Assembly (NCBI RefSeq): GCF_014645795.1
Contig: NZ_BMMK01000001.1
Span: 208,745 to 272,744, forward strand
Direction of reading: 5' to 3'
From: Longimycelium tulufanense
GTDB taxonomy: Bacteria > Actinomycetota > Actinomycetes > Mycobacteriales > Pseudonocardiaceae
DNA: 64,000 nt
Shown: positions 1 through 9,012 of the stretch, one piece after another
Numbering within the stretch: the first letter of the stretch is position 1
How the letters are laid out: each line of letters opens with the position of its first letter
Notes under the pieces: generated by a model
The model's input: the letters and a program-made list of their open reading frames with translations, nothing else
Database searches by the model: none
Told to the model about the DNA's origin: nothing
Position numbers and translations under genes: made by a program

Positions 1-77
1 CGGTGCGGCCCAACGTGACGGCGGGAATGCCATATCCGAGCCAGCTCCCCATGACCGTCGTGCCGCGCCGTGCGTGA
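1..77 (+). CDS. Cytochrome P450, C-terminal end only (cut by window edge)
   Basis: The frame that starts at base 3 encodes about 24 residues ending VVPRRA and stops with TGA at 75-77. It contains GMPYPSQLPM, which matches GMPYPSQLAM in the last 20 residues of the complete P450 at 4956-6332 in both sequence and distance from the stop. This is the tail of a second, paralogous P450 that lies outside the window. It converges on the methyltransferase ending at 154. The heme and I-helix motifs are off the edge, so the assignment rests on this tail match alone. Confidence 0.7.
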   Translation, partial: VRPNVTAGMPYPSQLPMTVVPRRA

Positions 78-153
78 GTGACGCTGACGCATTGGCTTCG
101 TGGCGGTCGGTAGGCACGTTCCGTAGTCCGGCCGGCCAGGTAACCAAACCCTT

Positions 154-978
154 TCAGCGTGGACTCGGTCCCGGCTTGCGTCCCACGCCGACGATGATGA
201 ACCTGGATGCCTCCCGTTCGTTCGGGTGCAGCGGTCGCTCGGGATTCCAGTCGCCCACCTCGACAACCCCGGGCGACACCAGATCGAAGCCGGAGAACAG
301 CGCGACGATCTCGGCCCGACTCCTGGGATAGACCGGGTTCCCGCCCTGTTCCAGCATTGCCATCACCGCCTCGACCGCCGGCGTCCTACGTTCCACCATC
401 CCGTGCGCGAGCACGAGATAGCTTCCCGAAACGACCGCCGTCTGATACCGGGAGATGGCTCCGGCCGGATCGGCGGAGTCGGGGACGAAGTGCAGTGAGT
501 TCACCGAGAGAAGCCCGACCGGCCGGTCGAGGTCGAGCAGCCGCTTCGTCAGGGCGTGCCCGAGAACACCCTCGGCATCGAAGGGATCGCCTTCGATCAT
601 GGCGGCCTGGTCGTTGTTCTCCAGGACCACCCGCCCGTGCGTGGCCGTGAGTGGGTCCTTCTCCACGTATACTACCCGGCATTCCGGATGTGCACGTTGC
701 GTGACTACGTGGACGGGATCCACCGTGGACAGTCCGGAGCCGAGGTCCAGGAACTGGCGGATCCCGTTCTGGAGGAGGAGACGCAACGCCCGTCGCAGGA
801 AGGACCGGCTCAGCCAGATGATCTCCCGCACCGGAGGCAGTGCGCTCTGCATGTTGCTCGCCAGCGTGCGGTCTGCCGCGAAATGATGGCTCCCACCGAG
901 CCAGTAATCGCGCATGCGAGCCATGCTTGGCGTGTCGACACCGAACTCGTCCGAACTGTCACCCGCGTCCTGAACCAC
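154..978 (-). CDS. SAM-dependent methyltransferase, DUF574 (Methyltransf_19) family
   Basis: A 274-aa protein of the actinomycete DUF574 family, whose members have a Rossmann-type SAM fold but mostly unknown substrates. The family signature RMRDYWLGGSHHFAADR is near residue 25, followed by the SAM-binding FLDLGSGLST and the acidic strand VVYVEKDP. The length fits the family norm of about 270. The start is GTG at 978 with a modest GGTGGGA upstream. It is the first of three paralogs in the first 5 kb. It follows the methyltransferase at 1119-2003 on the same strand after about 140 bases, so they may be co-transcribed. No substrate can be named; a role in tailoring a metabolite with the neighbouring P450s is inference only. 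Confidence 0.88.
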   Translation of the reverse strand: MVQDAGDSSDEFGVDTPSMARMRDYWLGGSHHFAADRTLASNMQSALPPVREIIWLSRSFLRRALRLLLQNGIRQFLDLGSGLSTVDPVHVVTQRAHPECRVVYVEKDPLTATHGRVVLENNDQAAMIEGDPFDAEGVLGHALTKRLLDLDRPVGLLSVNSLHFVPDSADPAGAISRYQTAVVSGSYLVLAHGMVERRTPAVEAVMAMLEQGGNPVYPRSRAEIVALFSGFDLVSPGVVEVGDWNPERPLHPNEREASRFIIVGVGRKPGPSPR

Positions 979-1118
979 TGTCGTCCCACCATCGACCAGG
1001 GAGTGATCAGCACCCTAGTGGCTGCGACCGGACCGGTTGGTAAGAGGTAGGCGAACTTGGTGCACAACTTGTCGTCGGCGGTGGGCTCGACGACGACCGT
1101 TCCGCACGCCGCTCACAC

Positions 1119-2003
1119 TCAGCGACGCCTCCGCAGAAGCCGCCGCCAGCGCGGAGTCCGGGGTGGTGCCGGAACTCGAGGCTTTCGGCCGACGCCCCCG
1201 TAGACGAGGAGGTTCGTCGTGGGATCGTCGGAGAAATCGCCGACACCCTGAGGACGCCACGCGGCGCATCCCACGACGCCCGGCTCCACCAGCTCGAAGC
1301 CGTCGAACATTGCCACGATCTCGGCGTGGCTACGCGCGTAGGCGTTCTGGTTGGTCTCGGCGTGGTACTCGGTGATCGTGCGGCGTAGGGATTCGTCACC
1401 CTGGTCGTTGGTGAGATGCGAGATAGCCAAGCAACTGCCGGGGGCGAGGACCTGCCGGTAGCGACGCAACACCTCTCCCGGCTTGGCCGAGTCGGGAATG
1501 AAGTGCCACACCATGAGGGTGAGCAGACCAACCGGCTGATCGAGGTCGAGCAGCCTCCGGACCTCGGGACGACCGAGGATGTCCTCGGGGTCGAGCAGGT
1601 CGCCGAGGACCGCTGCGGCACGATCGTTGCCTTGGAGCATCAACTCGCTGTGTGCCACCGCGATCGGCTCGTGGTCGACGTACACCACCCGGCACCGCGG
1701 GTCGGCCTGCTGGGCGATCTGGTGGACATTGCCAACCGTCGGAATGCCCGACCCGAGGTCGAGAAACTGCCGGACGCCGTTCTCGATCATGAACAGCAGG
1801 GCGCGGCGCAGGAAGCCCCGGCTCAGCCGGACGAGATCCCGGGCGTGGGGCAAGAGCTCCCGCTCAATCCTGTGGGCCAGCTTCCGATCTGCCTCGAAGT
1901 TGTGGCCGCCACCGAGCAGGTAGTCGTACACGCGGGCGGGATTCGCGACGCTGGTATCGAGGCCGGTCGGCACCCAGTTCGGTTTTTCGGTCACCCGCAC
2001 CAC
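1119..2003 (-). CDS. SAM-dependent methyltransferase, DUF574 (Methyltransf_19) family
   Basis: This 294-aa DUF574 protein has the family marker RVYDYLLGGGHNFEADR, the SAM-loop FLDLGSGIPT and the acidic strand VVYVDHEP. After the conserved body, the C-terminus adds an Arg/Pro-rich tail of about 20 residues ending RRLLRRRR that the other two paralogs lack; it may be a short basic extension or readthrough of a lost stop. Two tandem GTG codons at 2003 and 2000 are possible starts, and neither has a strong Shine-Dalgarno. It lies upstream of the paralog at 154-978 on the same strand. Confidence 0.88.
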   Translation of the reverse strand: MVRVTEKPNWVPTGLDTSVANPARVYDYLLGGGHNFEADRKLAHRIERELLPHARDLVRLSRGFLRRALLFMIENGVRQFLDLGSGIPTVGNVHQIAQQADPRCRVVYVDHEPIAVAHSELMLQGNDRAAAVLGDLLDPEDILGRPEVRRLLDLDQPVGLLTLMVWHFIPDSAKPGEVLRRYRQVLAPGSCLAISHLTNDQGDESLRRTITEYHAETNQNAYARSHAEIVAMFDGFELVEPGVVGCAAWRPQGVGDFSDDPTTNLLVYGGVGRKPRVPAPPRTPRWRRLLRRRR

Positions 2004-2586
2004 CTTTTCGTGCTCGAACGGCCATGTGAAGCTTACTGGTCGCGTCCGGTGTCACTTTGTCACCCGACCGTGCAGTTGTTGGCCGGAAGGGGGATGGGGT
2101 GTTCACTGGATCGGAGGTCACGGTGGCCCGCTGGGCATGCTTTGTGATCGAGATGATGGTCTGGTGTCACTCCCACTAGTGAGATTTTGCAGCAGAGAAG
2201 GTGACGACCGAGCAGTCGATACCGGAGAAAAAATGATCATCGGGCAGACCGGTCCGGGCGTGTTGTCATCCGGCTCGTCATGGCGACCGTGCTCCGACAC
2301 GGCCTGCGTCGCGGCGTTGACGGGGGTGCTTCGACGATGAACCGTCACGATGCGCGATGGCTCGGGCGGGGTGGGTGACGGATGCTAACGCGATTAGTGG
2401 GATGATCGACCGGCACCGGGATGGTCCTTCAGGAGTATCTATGAACCGCCCTCCGGGCTAGGCGCGGGTCCGTCCGTGGGGGCCGACCCGATGCGATCTC
2501 CCTGTGCCATGCCGGCCGGTGCCGAGCCCGCGACAAGGCACCGCGCCGCTGCGACTGGTTCCCATCGGAAGTGGAGGTACCGCACC
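2004..2586. other. Divergent intergenic region without a convincing gene
   Basis: 583 bases separate the minus-strand methyltransferase from the plus-strand hydrolase and should carry both promoters. Short open frames on both strands lack ribosome sites and family resemblance. A good AGGAG at 2431-2435 precedes a six-codon frame at 2441-2461 (MNRPPG), which could be a leader peptide but is too short to support. Confidence 0.4.
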
Positions 2587-3648
2587 ATGCGTCATCCAAG
2601 TCTCCTGCGCAGAGGATGGAAACGCGCAACCGCAGCTCTCGGCCTTGCGGCCCTGGGTGTCGTCGGGTCACTGGCACCGGCTCAGGCACGACCCGCGTCC
2701 GCCTCGTGCCAGGATCAGAACATCCCGGTCTCCATGCGGGGCGAGGCGCAGACCCTGTACGGCAAACTGTGCGTCCCCACCGGCGGGGCGAGCACCGTAC
2801 AGCTTCTGATCCCGGGCGCCACCTACAACAGCACCTATTGGGATCCGCCGGCCACGCCGGGAGTACACAACTTCCGGGCCAGCATGAATCAGGCCGGGTA
2901 CGCGACGCTGACCGTGGACCGCCTCGGAACGGGGCGCAGCTCGAAACCACTGAGCCTCAAGTTGAGCGCGCTGGGGCAGGCCGAGGTGATGCACCAGGCG
3001 GTGCAGAAGCTTCGGTCCGGGGAGTTGGGGCCCAAGTTCGAGAAGGTGATTATCGGCGGGCACTCACTCGGTTCACTGATCAGCATCCTGGAGGCGGCCA
3101 CGTACCAGGACGTCGATGGTGTACTGATCACGGGTATCGCCCACAAGCTGGCCGTTGTGGACGTGCTCAAGGACGGCTTCGGGTCCATGTACCCGGCGAC
3201 GCTGGACGGCCAGCTCGCCGAGCGGGGTGTTCTCGATCCCGGGTACCTGACGACCCGGCCGGGTACCCGGGGGAACGCGTTCCACTGGCCCGGTAAGGCG
3301 ACTGACGCGGCCCTGAAGCTGGACGAGGCGACCAAGGACGTGTTCGCGACGACCGAGGCCGCGGACGGCCTCGGCGTGGCGCTGCTCACGCCGTACACGA
3401 GGAAGATCGCGGCACCGGTCTACCTGGTGATGGGCGGTCACGACCGGCTCTTCTGCGGTCCCCTGGGCGTCGACTGCTCCTCGGCGCAGACGCTGCTCCG
3501 GGACGAGGCACCGTTCTACTCCCCGGAGGCCCGCCTGCAGGCCTACCTGTTGCCCGGCAAGTACGGGCATTCCTTCAACTACGCGCCGAACGCGTACCAG
3601 TACCACCAGGCGGTCGTCCACTGGGCCGACACCATGGTGGGCCGCTGA
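2587..3648 (+). CDS. Secreted alpha/beta-hydrolase
   Basis: A 353-aa exported hydrolase. ATG at 2587 is chosen because GGAGG lies 10 bases upstream and the next 37 residues form a classic signal peptide: basic start MRHPSLLRRGWKR, a hydrophobic Ala/Leu stretch, and cleavage after AQA. The nucleophile elbow GGHSLGS is near residue 157, a late Asp is in GGHDRLFCG, and the catalytic His is likely in KYGHSFNY near the C-terminus. Together these give the Ser-Asp-His triad order of the fold. Cysteines at both ends could form disulfides outside the cell. It is followed by a strong hairpin terminator, so it is probably monocistronic. Substrate unknown; lipase/esterase-like activity is the default inference. 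Confidence 0.88.
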   Translation: MRHPSLLRRGWKRATAALGLAALGVVGSLAPAQARPASASCQDQNIPVSMRGEAQTLYGKLCVPTGGASTVQLLIPGATYNSTYWDPPATPGVHNFRASMNQAGYATLTVDRLGTGRSSKPLSLKLSALGQAEVMHQAVQKLRSGELGPKFEKVIIGGHSLGSLISILEAATYQDVDGVLITGIAHKLAVVDVLKDGFGSMYPATLDGQLAERGVLDPGYLTTRPGTRGNAFHWPGKATDAALKLDEATKDVFATTEAADGLGVALLTPYTRKIAAPVYLVMGGHDRLFCGPLGVDCSSAQTLLRDEAPFYSPEARLQAYLLPGKYGHSFNYAPNAYQYHQAVVHWADTMVGR

Positions 3649-3680
3649 CCGACCGCGCCACGGCAGCCTCGACCGCGACC

Positions 3681-3720
3681 GCCCCGTCTCCGTCCGATCT
3701 GGACGGAGACGGGGCAGTTT
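3681..3720 (+). terminator. Rho-independent-type terminator after the hydrolase
   Basis: A 15-bp perfect stem (GCCCCGTCTCCGTCC, 3681-3695) has a five-base loop and its complement at 3701-3715, followed by AGTTT. It lies 33 bases after the hydrolase stop and before the convergent methyltransferase, so it may work in both directions. Confidence 0.85.
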
Positions 3721-3783
3721 CTGTGAGAAGGTGAGGATGCGGTGGTGACGTGGTCTCCGAGCCAGCGCGTCACCCCTTCGCGG

Positions 3784-4599
3784 TCACTGTTTCCGTGCCA
3801 CACCGACGTAGAGCTGGGCGCCCGCGAGCCGTTCGGCGTGCCGCGTCGGCGGTCCCTCCGGCCGCCACTCGTCGGCGGTCACCAGCCCCGGGTGGACCAG
3901 GTCGAAACCGGTGAACAGGCTGGTGACATCCGGGCGGGGCCGGAAGTGGACGCTGATGCCGCTGGCGTCCAGCAGCTCGGCGATGACAGCGGAGTCCGCT
4001 GGCCTGATGTCCGCAGTTGCGTGGGAGAGCACCAGGTAGCTGCGGTCGGCGAGCCGATCACGGTAACGTTCGATAATCCGGGCAGCGTCCCGAATGTCCT
4101 TGATGAAGTGCACGGAGTTCATCGCGAGAAGGGCGACCGGCTCGGCGAAATCGAACGTGTCCCGTGCCTCGGGACGGGCCAGGACGTCCTCGACGACGTT
4201 CCACGGATCGGCCCGGATTGCCACGGCGTGCGGGTTCTGCGCCAGCATCAGCTGGCCCCTCGCCACGTCGACCGGGTCGGAGTCCACGTAGACGAGCCGG
4301 CACGGGAGCCCCTTTCGTCGGGCGACTTCGCCGACGAGTTCGACGCCCCGGACGCCGAACCCGAGATGGACGAACTGCCGGACACCCTGGCCGAACAGGA
4401 ATGTCACCGCCCGGTGGAAGAATCCCTGGCTCGTCCAGGCCATCTCCTGGACGTGGGGAATCCTCGACTCCAGGTCGGTCACCAGTCGCCTGTCGGCAGT
4501 GAAATGGTAACTGCCGCCCAACAGGTAGTCGCGGAGTCGGTTGACGTGCGGGACGTCGATGCGGGAGTGTGCGGTTTCCTCCTCCGGGCGCCTGTGCAT
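3784..4599 (-). CDS. SAM-dependent methyltransferase, DUF574 family, with altered SAM loop
   Basis: This third DUF574 paralog has 271 aa from ATG at 4599, which has GGAG five bases upstream; a GTG at 4632 would add 11 residues. The family marker RLRDYLLGGSYHFTADR and the acidic strand LVYVDSDP are intact. The glycine motif reads FVHLGFGVRG, whereas the two other copies have FLDLGSG: the Asp is replaced by His and the Ser by Phe. That may weaken SAM binding or reflect a changed role. It is divergent from the cytochrome P450 at 4956, and the two probably share a control region. Confidence 0.85.
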   Translation of the reverse strand: MHRRPEEETAHSRIDVPHVNRLRDYLLGGSYHFTADRRLVTDLESRIPHVQEMAWTSQGFFHRAVTFLFGQGVRQFVHLGFGVRGVELVGEVARRKGLPCRLVYVDSDPVDVARGQLMLAQNPHAVAIRADPWNVVEDVLARPEARDTFDFAEPVALLAMNSVHFIKDIRDAARIIERYRDRLADRSYLVLSHATADIRPADSAVIAELLDASGISVHFRPRPDVTSLFTGFDLVHPGLVTADEWRPEGPPTRHAERLAGAQLYVGVARKQ

Positions 4600-4955
4600 G
4601 GTTCTCCACGTCGCATATTGCCTGTACCCCACGTCGCTGTCGATCTCGTCGACGGCGGCGAGCCTACTCGGCCGAGCGGTTTCGACCGGCCCCCTGGCGC
4701 CGATCGTTGTGGCCCGGCGCCGCCTTGGCCGGCGCGGACAGCTTATGCGGGAGAGCCTGCTTTCGTTGTCACCCGTCCGGGGGTTGGTCGGATGGTGCAG
4801 GATGGATCCCCGAGTTACGCCGCGGTGACGCCGGACCGCCTGGCACTCGTGCTTGTTCTCGCTCTATCGGGTGAAGACCGGGGCGGGTGCGTCACGCCGG
4901 TGGGGTGGCCACTGTTCAGCTTGTTGGGCCCGATGGACCGGATCAGGGAGTGTCG
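4600..4955. promoter_or_regulatory. Divergent control region between methyltransferase and P450
   Basis: About 356 bases lie between two divergent starts. No palindromic operator or RNA gene was recognised. Promoters for both genes are expected here by position only. Confidence 0.4.
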
Positions 4956-6332
4956 ATGGCGGAAATCGCTGGTGGCTCGCGTGGGGTGCGGGGCGTCTCC
5001 GGCGCGGTACCGGTGGCAGCCCGCCGCTGGCCGCTGGTGGGCCACGTGTTCTCCCTGCTCCGCGATCCACATCGCTTCATGACTTCGCTCTCCGTGCGGG
5101 GTGACGTCGTCTGCATCTACCTGGGTACCCTGCCCGTCTACGTACCCACCACCCCGGAACTGGTCCACCAAGTTCTGGCCACCGACGCGAACAAGTTCGA
5201 GAAGGGAATGCTCTTCCAGCGGCTGCGTCCGCTGCTCGGAAACGGCTTGGCGGTGTCCGGCGGTGACTACTACCGACGCCAGCGACGGCTGGTACAGCCG
5301 TCCTTCCAACGGGTACGTATCGCGCGGTACGCGGAGATCATGTCCGAACTCGCCGGCGAGCTGGTCAGCTCGTGGAAGCCGGAACAGGTCGTCGGGGTCG
5401 ACCGGAGCATGCAGGACCTGGCGATCGCCGTCGCGGGGCGTGCGTTGTTCTCCACCGATCTGGACACGCGGGTAACAAGCGAAATCCAACGTTCGGTACC
5501 GGTCCTGCTCCAGGACGGCTCAGCACGGGCGCTTACGCCGAAACTGCTCGAAAAGCTGCCCATCAGTTGGAACCGTCGCTTCGACGAGGCGATCGGGCAG
5601 CTGCGGCGGATGGTGTCCGAACTTGTCAGGACGATGCGGACGGACGATGTCCGCCCCGACGACCTGCTGTCGGCACTGATCTCCGCCCGTGACGAGGAAA
5701 CCGGCGAGAGTATGAACGACCAGCAGGTGCTCGACGAGGTCGTCACCCTCCTGATCGCCGGGACCCAGACGACCGCGCTCGCCCTCGCCTGGTTGTTCCA
5801 CGAGCTCGCCAGGCACCCCGAGGTGGAACGGCGGCTGCACGCGGAGATCGACGAGGTTCTCGGTGGCCGGCGACGGGCCACGTTCGACGATCTGCCGGCG
5901 TTGACCTATACCCGGCAGGTGGCCAACGAGGTCCTCCGTAGGTATGCGCCGTGGCTGCTGATGCGGCGTACCACCGAAGAGGTCGCGCTCGACGGGCTCG
6001 TTCTCCCCGCGGACACCGAGGTTGCAGTCAGTCCTTACACCCTGCACCACGATTCCCGGTACTTCCCGGAACCGAACCGGTTCGACCCGCGGCGATGGGC
6101 GCCCGACCGCGACGCGGGCCTACCACGGAAGGCGTTCCTTCCGTTCGGCTCGGGGCTGCATCACTGTCCGGGACACAGTTTCGCGCACGCCGAGATCGCC
6201 ATCACGGTGGCGACGGTGGGATCGCACTACAAGCTCGTACCCGTGCCCGGCAGACGGGTTCGGATGAAGATGACCGCAGGCATGCCCTATCCCAGCCAGC
6301 TCGCCATGAGGGTGATCCCACGGAGTCGGTGA
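4956..6332 (+). CDS. Cytochrome P450 monooxygenase
   Basis: A 458-aa soluble bacterial-type P450. ATG at 4956 is preferred over GTG 4887 because AGGGAG precedes it. The I-helix oxygen-activation motif LIAGTQTTAL, the K-helix ExxR in NEVLRR and the heme-ligand loop LPFGSGLHHCPGHSFA with its axial Cys are all present, so the protein should be catalytically competent. It lacks the Asp/Glu usual before the I-helix Thr (Gln here), as in some other P450s. It needs ferredoxin and reductase partners, and none are in the window. It is divergent from a DUF574 methyltransferase, and its C-terminus resembles the truncated P450 at the left edge. Confidence 0.95.
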   Translation: MAEIAGGSRGVRGVSGAVPVAARRWPLVGHVFSLLRDPHRFMTSLSVRGDVVCIYLGTLPVYVPTTPELVHQVLATDANKFEKGMLFQRLRPLLGNGLAVSGGDYYRRQRRLVQPSFQRVRIARYAEIMSELAGELVSSWKPEQVVGVDRSMQDLAIAVAGRALFSTDLDTRVTSEIQRSVPVLLQDGSARALTPKLLEKLPISWNRRFDEAIGQLRRMVSELVRTMRTDDVRPDDLLSALISARDEETGESMNDQQVLDEVVTLLIAGTQTTALALAWLFHELARHPEVERRLHAEIDEVLGGRRRATFDDLPALTYTRQVANEVLRRYAPWLLMRRTTEEVALDGLVLPADTEVAVSPYTLHHDSRYFPEPNRFDPRRWAPDRDAGLPRKAFLPFGSGLHHCPGHSFAHAEIAITVATVGSHYKLVPVPGRRVRMKMTAGMPYPSQLAMRVIPRSR

Positions 6333-6472
6333 CAGACCCGCGGCGGCCCGTGTCGCGTGGCTCACGGGCTCGCCTCGAGGAGCGGGTGGCCACCAGTCGG
6401 CCGCCACGGTGCCCGCCCACGTCCGGCACGGCGGGCTGGAGTCCCGAGAGCGCGGGCAGAGTGGGTTCAGGC

Positions 6473-6961
6473 TCAGATGGCGTCCAGCGCGGTGCTCGCC
6501 GGGGGTTCGCCACCAGCCTCGGCAAAGGCAGCGAGCACCTCGACCAGCCCCTGGCGGGCACTGCTCGGCATCTTGGCCACGATCGCTGCGATCTCCTTGC
6601 GCCGGCGCGCGGTGACCTGGCGGACCACCCTGCGCCCTTCCACGGTGAGGTCGACGACGACCTCCCGGCGTGAGGTCGGGCTGGCCCGGCGCTGCACCAT
6701 GCCGACCGAGGTGAGCCGGTCCACCATCCGCGTGACCGTGGAGGGATTGACGCCCAGCTGCTCGGCCAGCGCCGCGTGCTTGAGCGGGCCCCGGTTGTGC
6801 AGCACGACCAGCAGCCGGAACTGGGGCAACGTGATCGTCTCCTCCACCGCGGAGATCGAGCGGGCGGAGATGGCTACCAGCAGCCGCGAGGCGGTCAGCA
6901 CGGCGTCGGTCACGGCATCGACGTCCGAACTGGCGCTGGCGGCGGCCTTGGTGCGGGTCAT
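6473..6961 (-). CDS. MarR-family transcriptional regulator
   Basis: This 162-aa winged-helix protein (from ATG 6961; GTG 7015 would add 18 residues and has AGGG nearby) matches the MarR layout. An N-terminal helix is followed by FRLLVVLHNRGPLKHAALAEQLGVNPSTVTRMVDRLTS-type recognition helices (around residues 50-85), a basic wing (MVQRRASPTSRREVVVDLT) and dimerisation helices at both ends. MarR dimers usually repress a divergent gene and release DNA on binding a small phenolic or other ligand. The divergent neighbour is the ClC transporter, and a perfect TTGCA-N3-TGCAA palindrome lies between them. Confidence 0.9.
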   Translation of the reverse strand: MTRTKAAASASSDVDAVTDAVLTASRLLVAISARSISAVEETITLPQFRLLVVLHNRGPLKHAALAEQLGVNPSTVTRMVDRLTSVGMVQRRASPTSRREVVVDLTVEGRRVVRQVTARRRKEIAAIVAKMPSSARQGLVEVLAAFAEAGGEPPASTALDAI

Positions 6962-7043
6962 GGCACCCAGTGTGCCTGACGGCACGCCCGGCGCGGCTTC
7001 TGTTCCGTTCCCCACAACACCCTATCGGTGCACTGAGCAAGTG

Positions 7044-7056
7044 TTGCACACTGCAA
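7044..7056. promoter_or_regulatory. Candidate MarR operator (TTGCACACTGCAA)
   Basis: A perfect 5-bp inverted repeat TTGCA/TGCAA with a 3-bp spacer lies in the divergent space between the marR-like gene and the ClC gene, touching the ClC start at 7056. MarR operators are often short palindromes with TTGC-type half sites. Assignment to this regulator is by position. Confidence 0.5.
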
Positions 7057-8894
7057 TGGTGACTGGGTCGAACGCGCCGCTGTCCCGAAATCGACTTCCC
7101 CTGGGAGCGCGGCAGCCCCTTGGTACGTGGTTGCGGGGGAGCACGGCCGGCCTGGTGACCCTGGCGGTGGCCATCGGTGCCGGGGCGGGGTTGGGTGCGA
7201 TCGTGTTCAGGTGGCTGATCAGCAGCTTCACCTGGGTGTTCTCCGGGCATGCCGACTATTCGGCGACTGGTGGGCAGGCCCACCCGTGGCTGCCGGCGTT
7301 GGGGCCGTGGTTCGTCCTGTTTGCCCCGGTTGTCGCGGGTCTGGTGTACGGACCGCTGGTGCATCGCTTCGCGCCCGAGGCCCGGGGGCACGGGGTGCCC
7401 GAGGTAATGTACGCCGTTGCCGAACGGGGCGGCCGGATCGCACCGCAGGTGACGGTGGTCAAGGCCCTGGCCTCCGCGCTGTGCATCGGCTCTGGCGGCT
7501 CCGTCGGTCGGGAGGGGCCGATCGTTCAGATCGGTTCGGCGTGGGCGTCCGCGCTGGGACGCCTCGTCCGCCTGCCCGAGTCCCGTGTGCGGGTGCTGGT
7601 GGCCTGCGGCGCCGCAGGCGGCATCGCCGCGACGTTCAATGCGCCGCTGGCGGGCCCCTTCTTCGCGATGGAGCTGTTGCTGCGCGACTTTGCCGCCGAG
7701 TCCTTCGGTGCTGTCGTCCTTTCCAGCGTCACCGCGAGTGTCGTGGGCCGTGCGGTCCTGGGAGACACCACGTTCCTGGACCTGCCATCGTTCTCGCTGC
7801 GCACACCGTGGGAGTACCTGCTGCTCCTTCTGCTCGGTGTCGTCGTCGGGGCGGTAGGCGTGGTGTTCACCCGCGTGCTGTATCGGGTTGAGGACGCCTG
7901 CGATTGGGCATGGCGGGGGCCGGAGTGGCTGCGTCCGGCGGTTGGTGGTCTCCTGTTGGGCGGTCTCCTTCTCGTCCTGCCGCAGATGTACGGGGTGGGC
8001 TACCCGGTGCTGCAGGATGCCCTGGGTGGTCGGTACTTGCTGGGCATGTTGGTGCTGTTGCTCGTCGGCAAGATCGTGGCCACCAGCCTGACCATCGGAA
8101 TCGGCGGCTCGGGAGGGGTTTTCGCGCCCTCGCTGTTCATCGGCGCGATGGCGGGCACCGCCTTCGGTGAGGTCGTGCACGTCCTGTTGCCGTCGGCCAG
8201 CTCCCCGCCCGGCGTCTACGGGCTGATCGGGATGGGGGCGGCTTTCGCCGGGGCGGCTCGGGCGCCGATCACAGCCGTGATCGTGTTGTTCGAGCTGACC
8301 GGCCAGTACACGATCATCCTGCCGCTCATGGCCGCGATCGTGGTGGCCACGCTGGTCTCCCGGAAGCTCAGCCGGGACACGATCTACACCCTGAAGCTAC
8401 GTCGCCGCGGTGTCGACCTCGATCGGCTGGCCACGACGAACCCGCTTGCCGGCAGGACCGTGGACAGTGTCCTCGAACCGCTGCCCGAGCCCCTCTCATC
8501 AGACACCGACCTGGTCAGTGCCGGGCACCAGTTGGCCCTCTCCGGCCACGGGATTCTTCCCGTTGTTGGCGGCGACGGTCGTTACCACGGCTGTGTCAGC
8601 GCCCGCGCCGTGGCGGAAGCGCTCGGTGGGGTGCGGGCAGGTGACCTCGTCGTGGCGGACCTCGCCGAGCTCCCGCCCTTGATTACCTGCGACGCTCCGC
8701 TCACCGACGCGGTAGCCGCACTCGTGAACGCCCGGGGAACCGGCCTGCCCGTGCTCGATCGGGACGGCACCATACTCGTTGGCTGGATCACGCACCAGGC
8801 TATCCTCACGGTCCCGCAGTCAATTTCTCGAACCGGTTTTCCTCTCAAGGAAACCATCCGAAAGCCGGCGTCCGTGAGCACCGGTGCGGGCTGA
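7056..8894 (+). CDS. ClC-family chloride channel/antiporter with C-terminal CBS domains
   Basis: A 612-aa integral membrane protein. The ClC selectivity-filter motifs appear in order: GHGVPEVMY (the usual GSGIPE, with His for the chloride-contacting Ser), SVGREGPIVQIG containing the gating Glu, and GGSGGVFAPSLFIG. About ten hydrophobic helices lie between residues 25 and 430. The last 140 residues carry two CBS-like segments (VDSVLEPLPEPLSSDTDL and DAPLTDAVAALVNARGTGLP), as in ClC proteins regulated by adenine nucleotides. Whether it is a channel or a proton antiporter cannot be told. The start at ATG 7056, or GTG 7059, lacks a clear ribosome site. Regulation by the divergent MarR protein is likely. 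Confidence 0.93.
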   Translation: MVTGSNAPLSRNRLPLGARQPLGTWLRGSTAGLVTLAVAIGAGAGLGAIVFRWLISSFTWVFSGHADYSATGGQAHPWLPALGPWFVLFAPVVAGLVYGPLVHRFAPEARGHGVPEVMYAVAERGGRIAPQVTVVKALASALCIGSGGSVGREGPIVQIGSAWASALGRLVRLPESRVRVLVACGAAGGIAATFNAPLAGPFFAMELLLRDFAAESFGAVVLSSVTASVVGRAVLGDTTFLDLPSFSLRTPWEYLLLLLLGVVVGAVGVVFTRVLYRVEDACDWAWRGPEWLRPAVGGLLLGGLLLVLPQMYGVGYPVLQDALGGRYLLGMLVLLLVGKIVATSLTIGIGGSGGVFAPSLFIGAMAGTAFGEVVHVLLPSASSPPGVYGLIGMGAAFAGAARAPITAVIVLFELTGQYTIILPLMAAIVVATLVSRKLSRDTIYTLKLRRRGVDLDRLATTNPLAGRTVDSVLEPLPEPLSSDTDLVSAGHQLALSGHGILPVVGGDGRYHGCVSARAVAEALGGVRAGDLVVADLAELPPLITCDAPLTDAVAALVNARGTGLPVLDRDGTILVGWITHQAILTVPQSISRTGFPLKETIRKPASVSTGAG

Positions 8895-9012
8895 CACCGG
8901 GCATCGTCTTACCAGGCTCTTGGTCGGCCACCCGGAGTGAACCGCGCCGTGAGGAGGACCGGGGCAGGTAGCCCGGGCAGGGCCAGTCCAGGACATGACT
9001 CGGACTCACACG

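Noticed and set aside
2441-2461. Six-codon leader peptide MNRPPG with good AGGAG
   Set aside because: Too short to support; no attenuator structure was seen between it and the hydrolase start.
3742-5082. 446-codon plus-strand open frame
   Set aside because: Antisense to a clear DUF574 methyltransferase and extends into the P450 start.
6120-8180. 686-codon minus-strand open frame
   Set aside because: Antisense to the ClC gene and overlapping the MarR gene; no domain resemblance.
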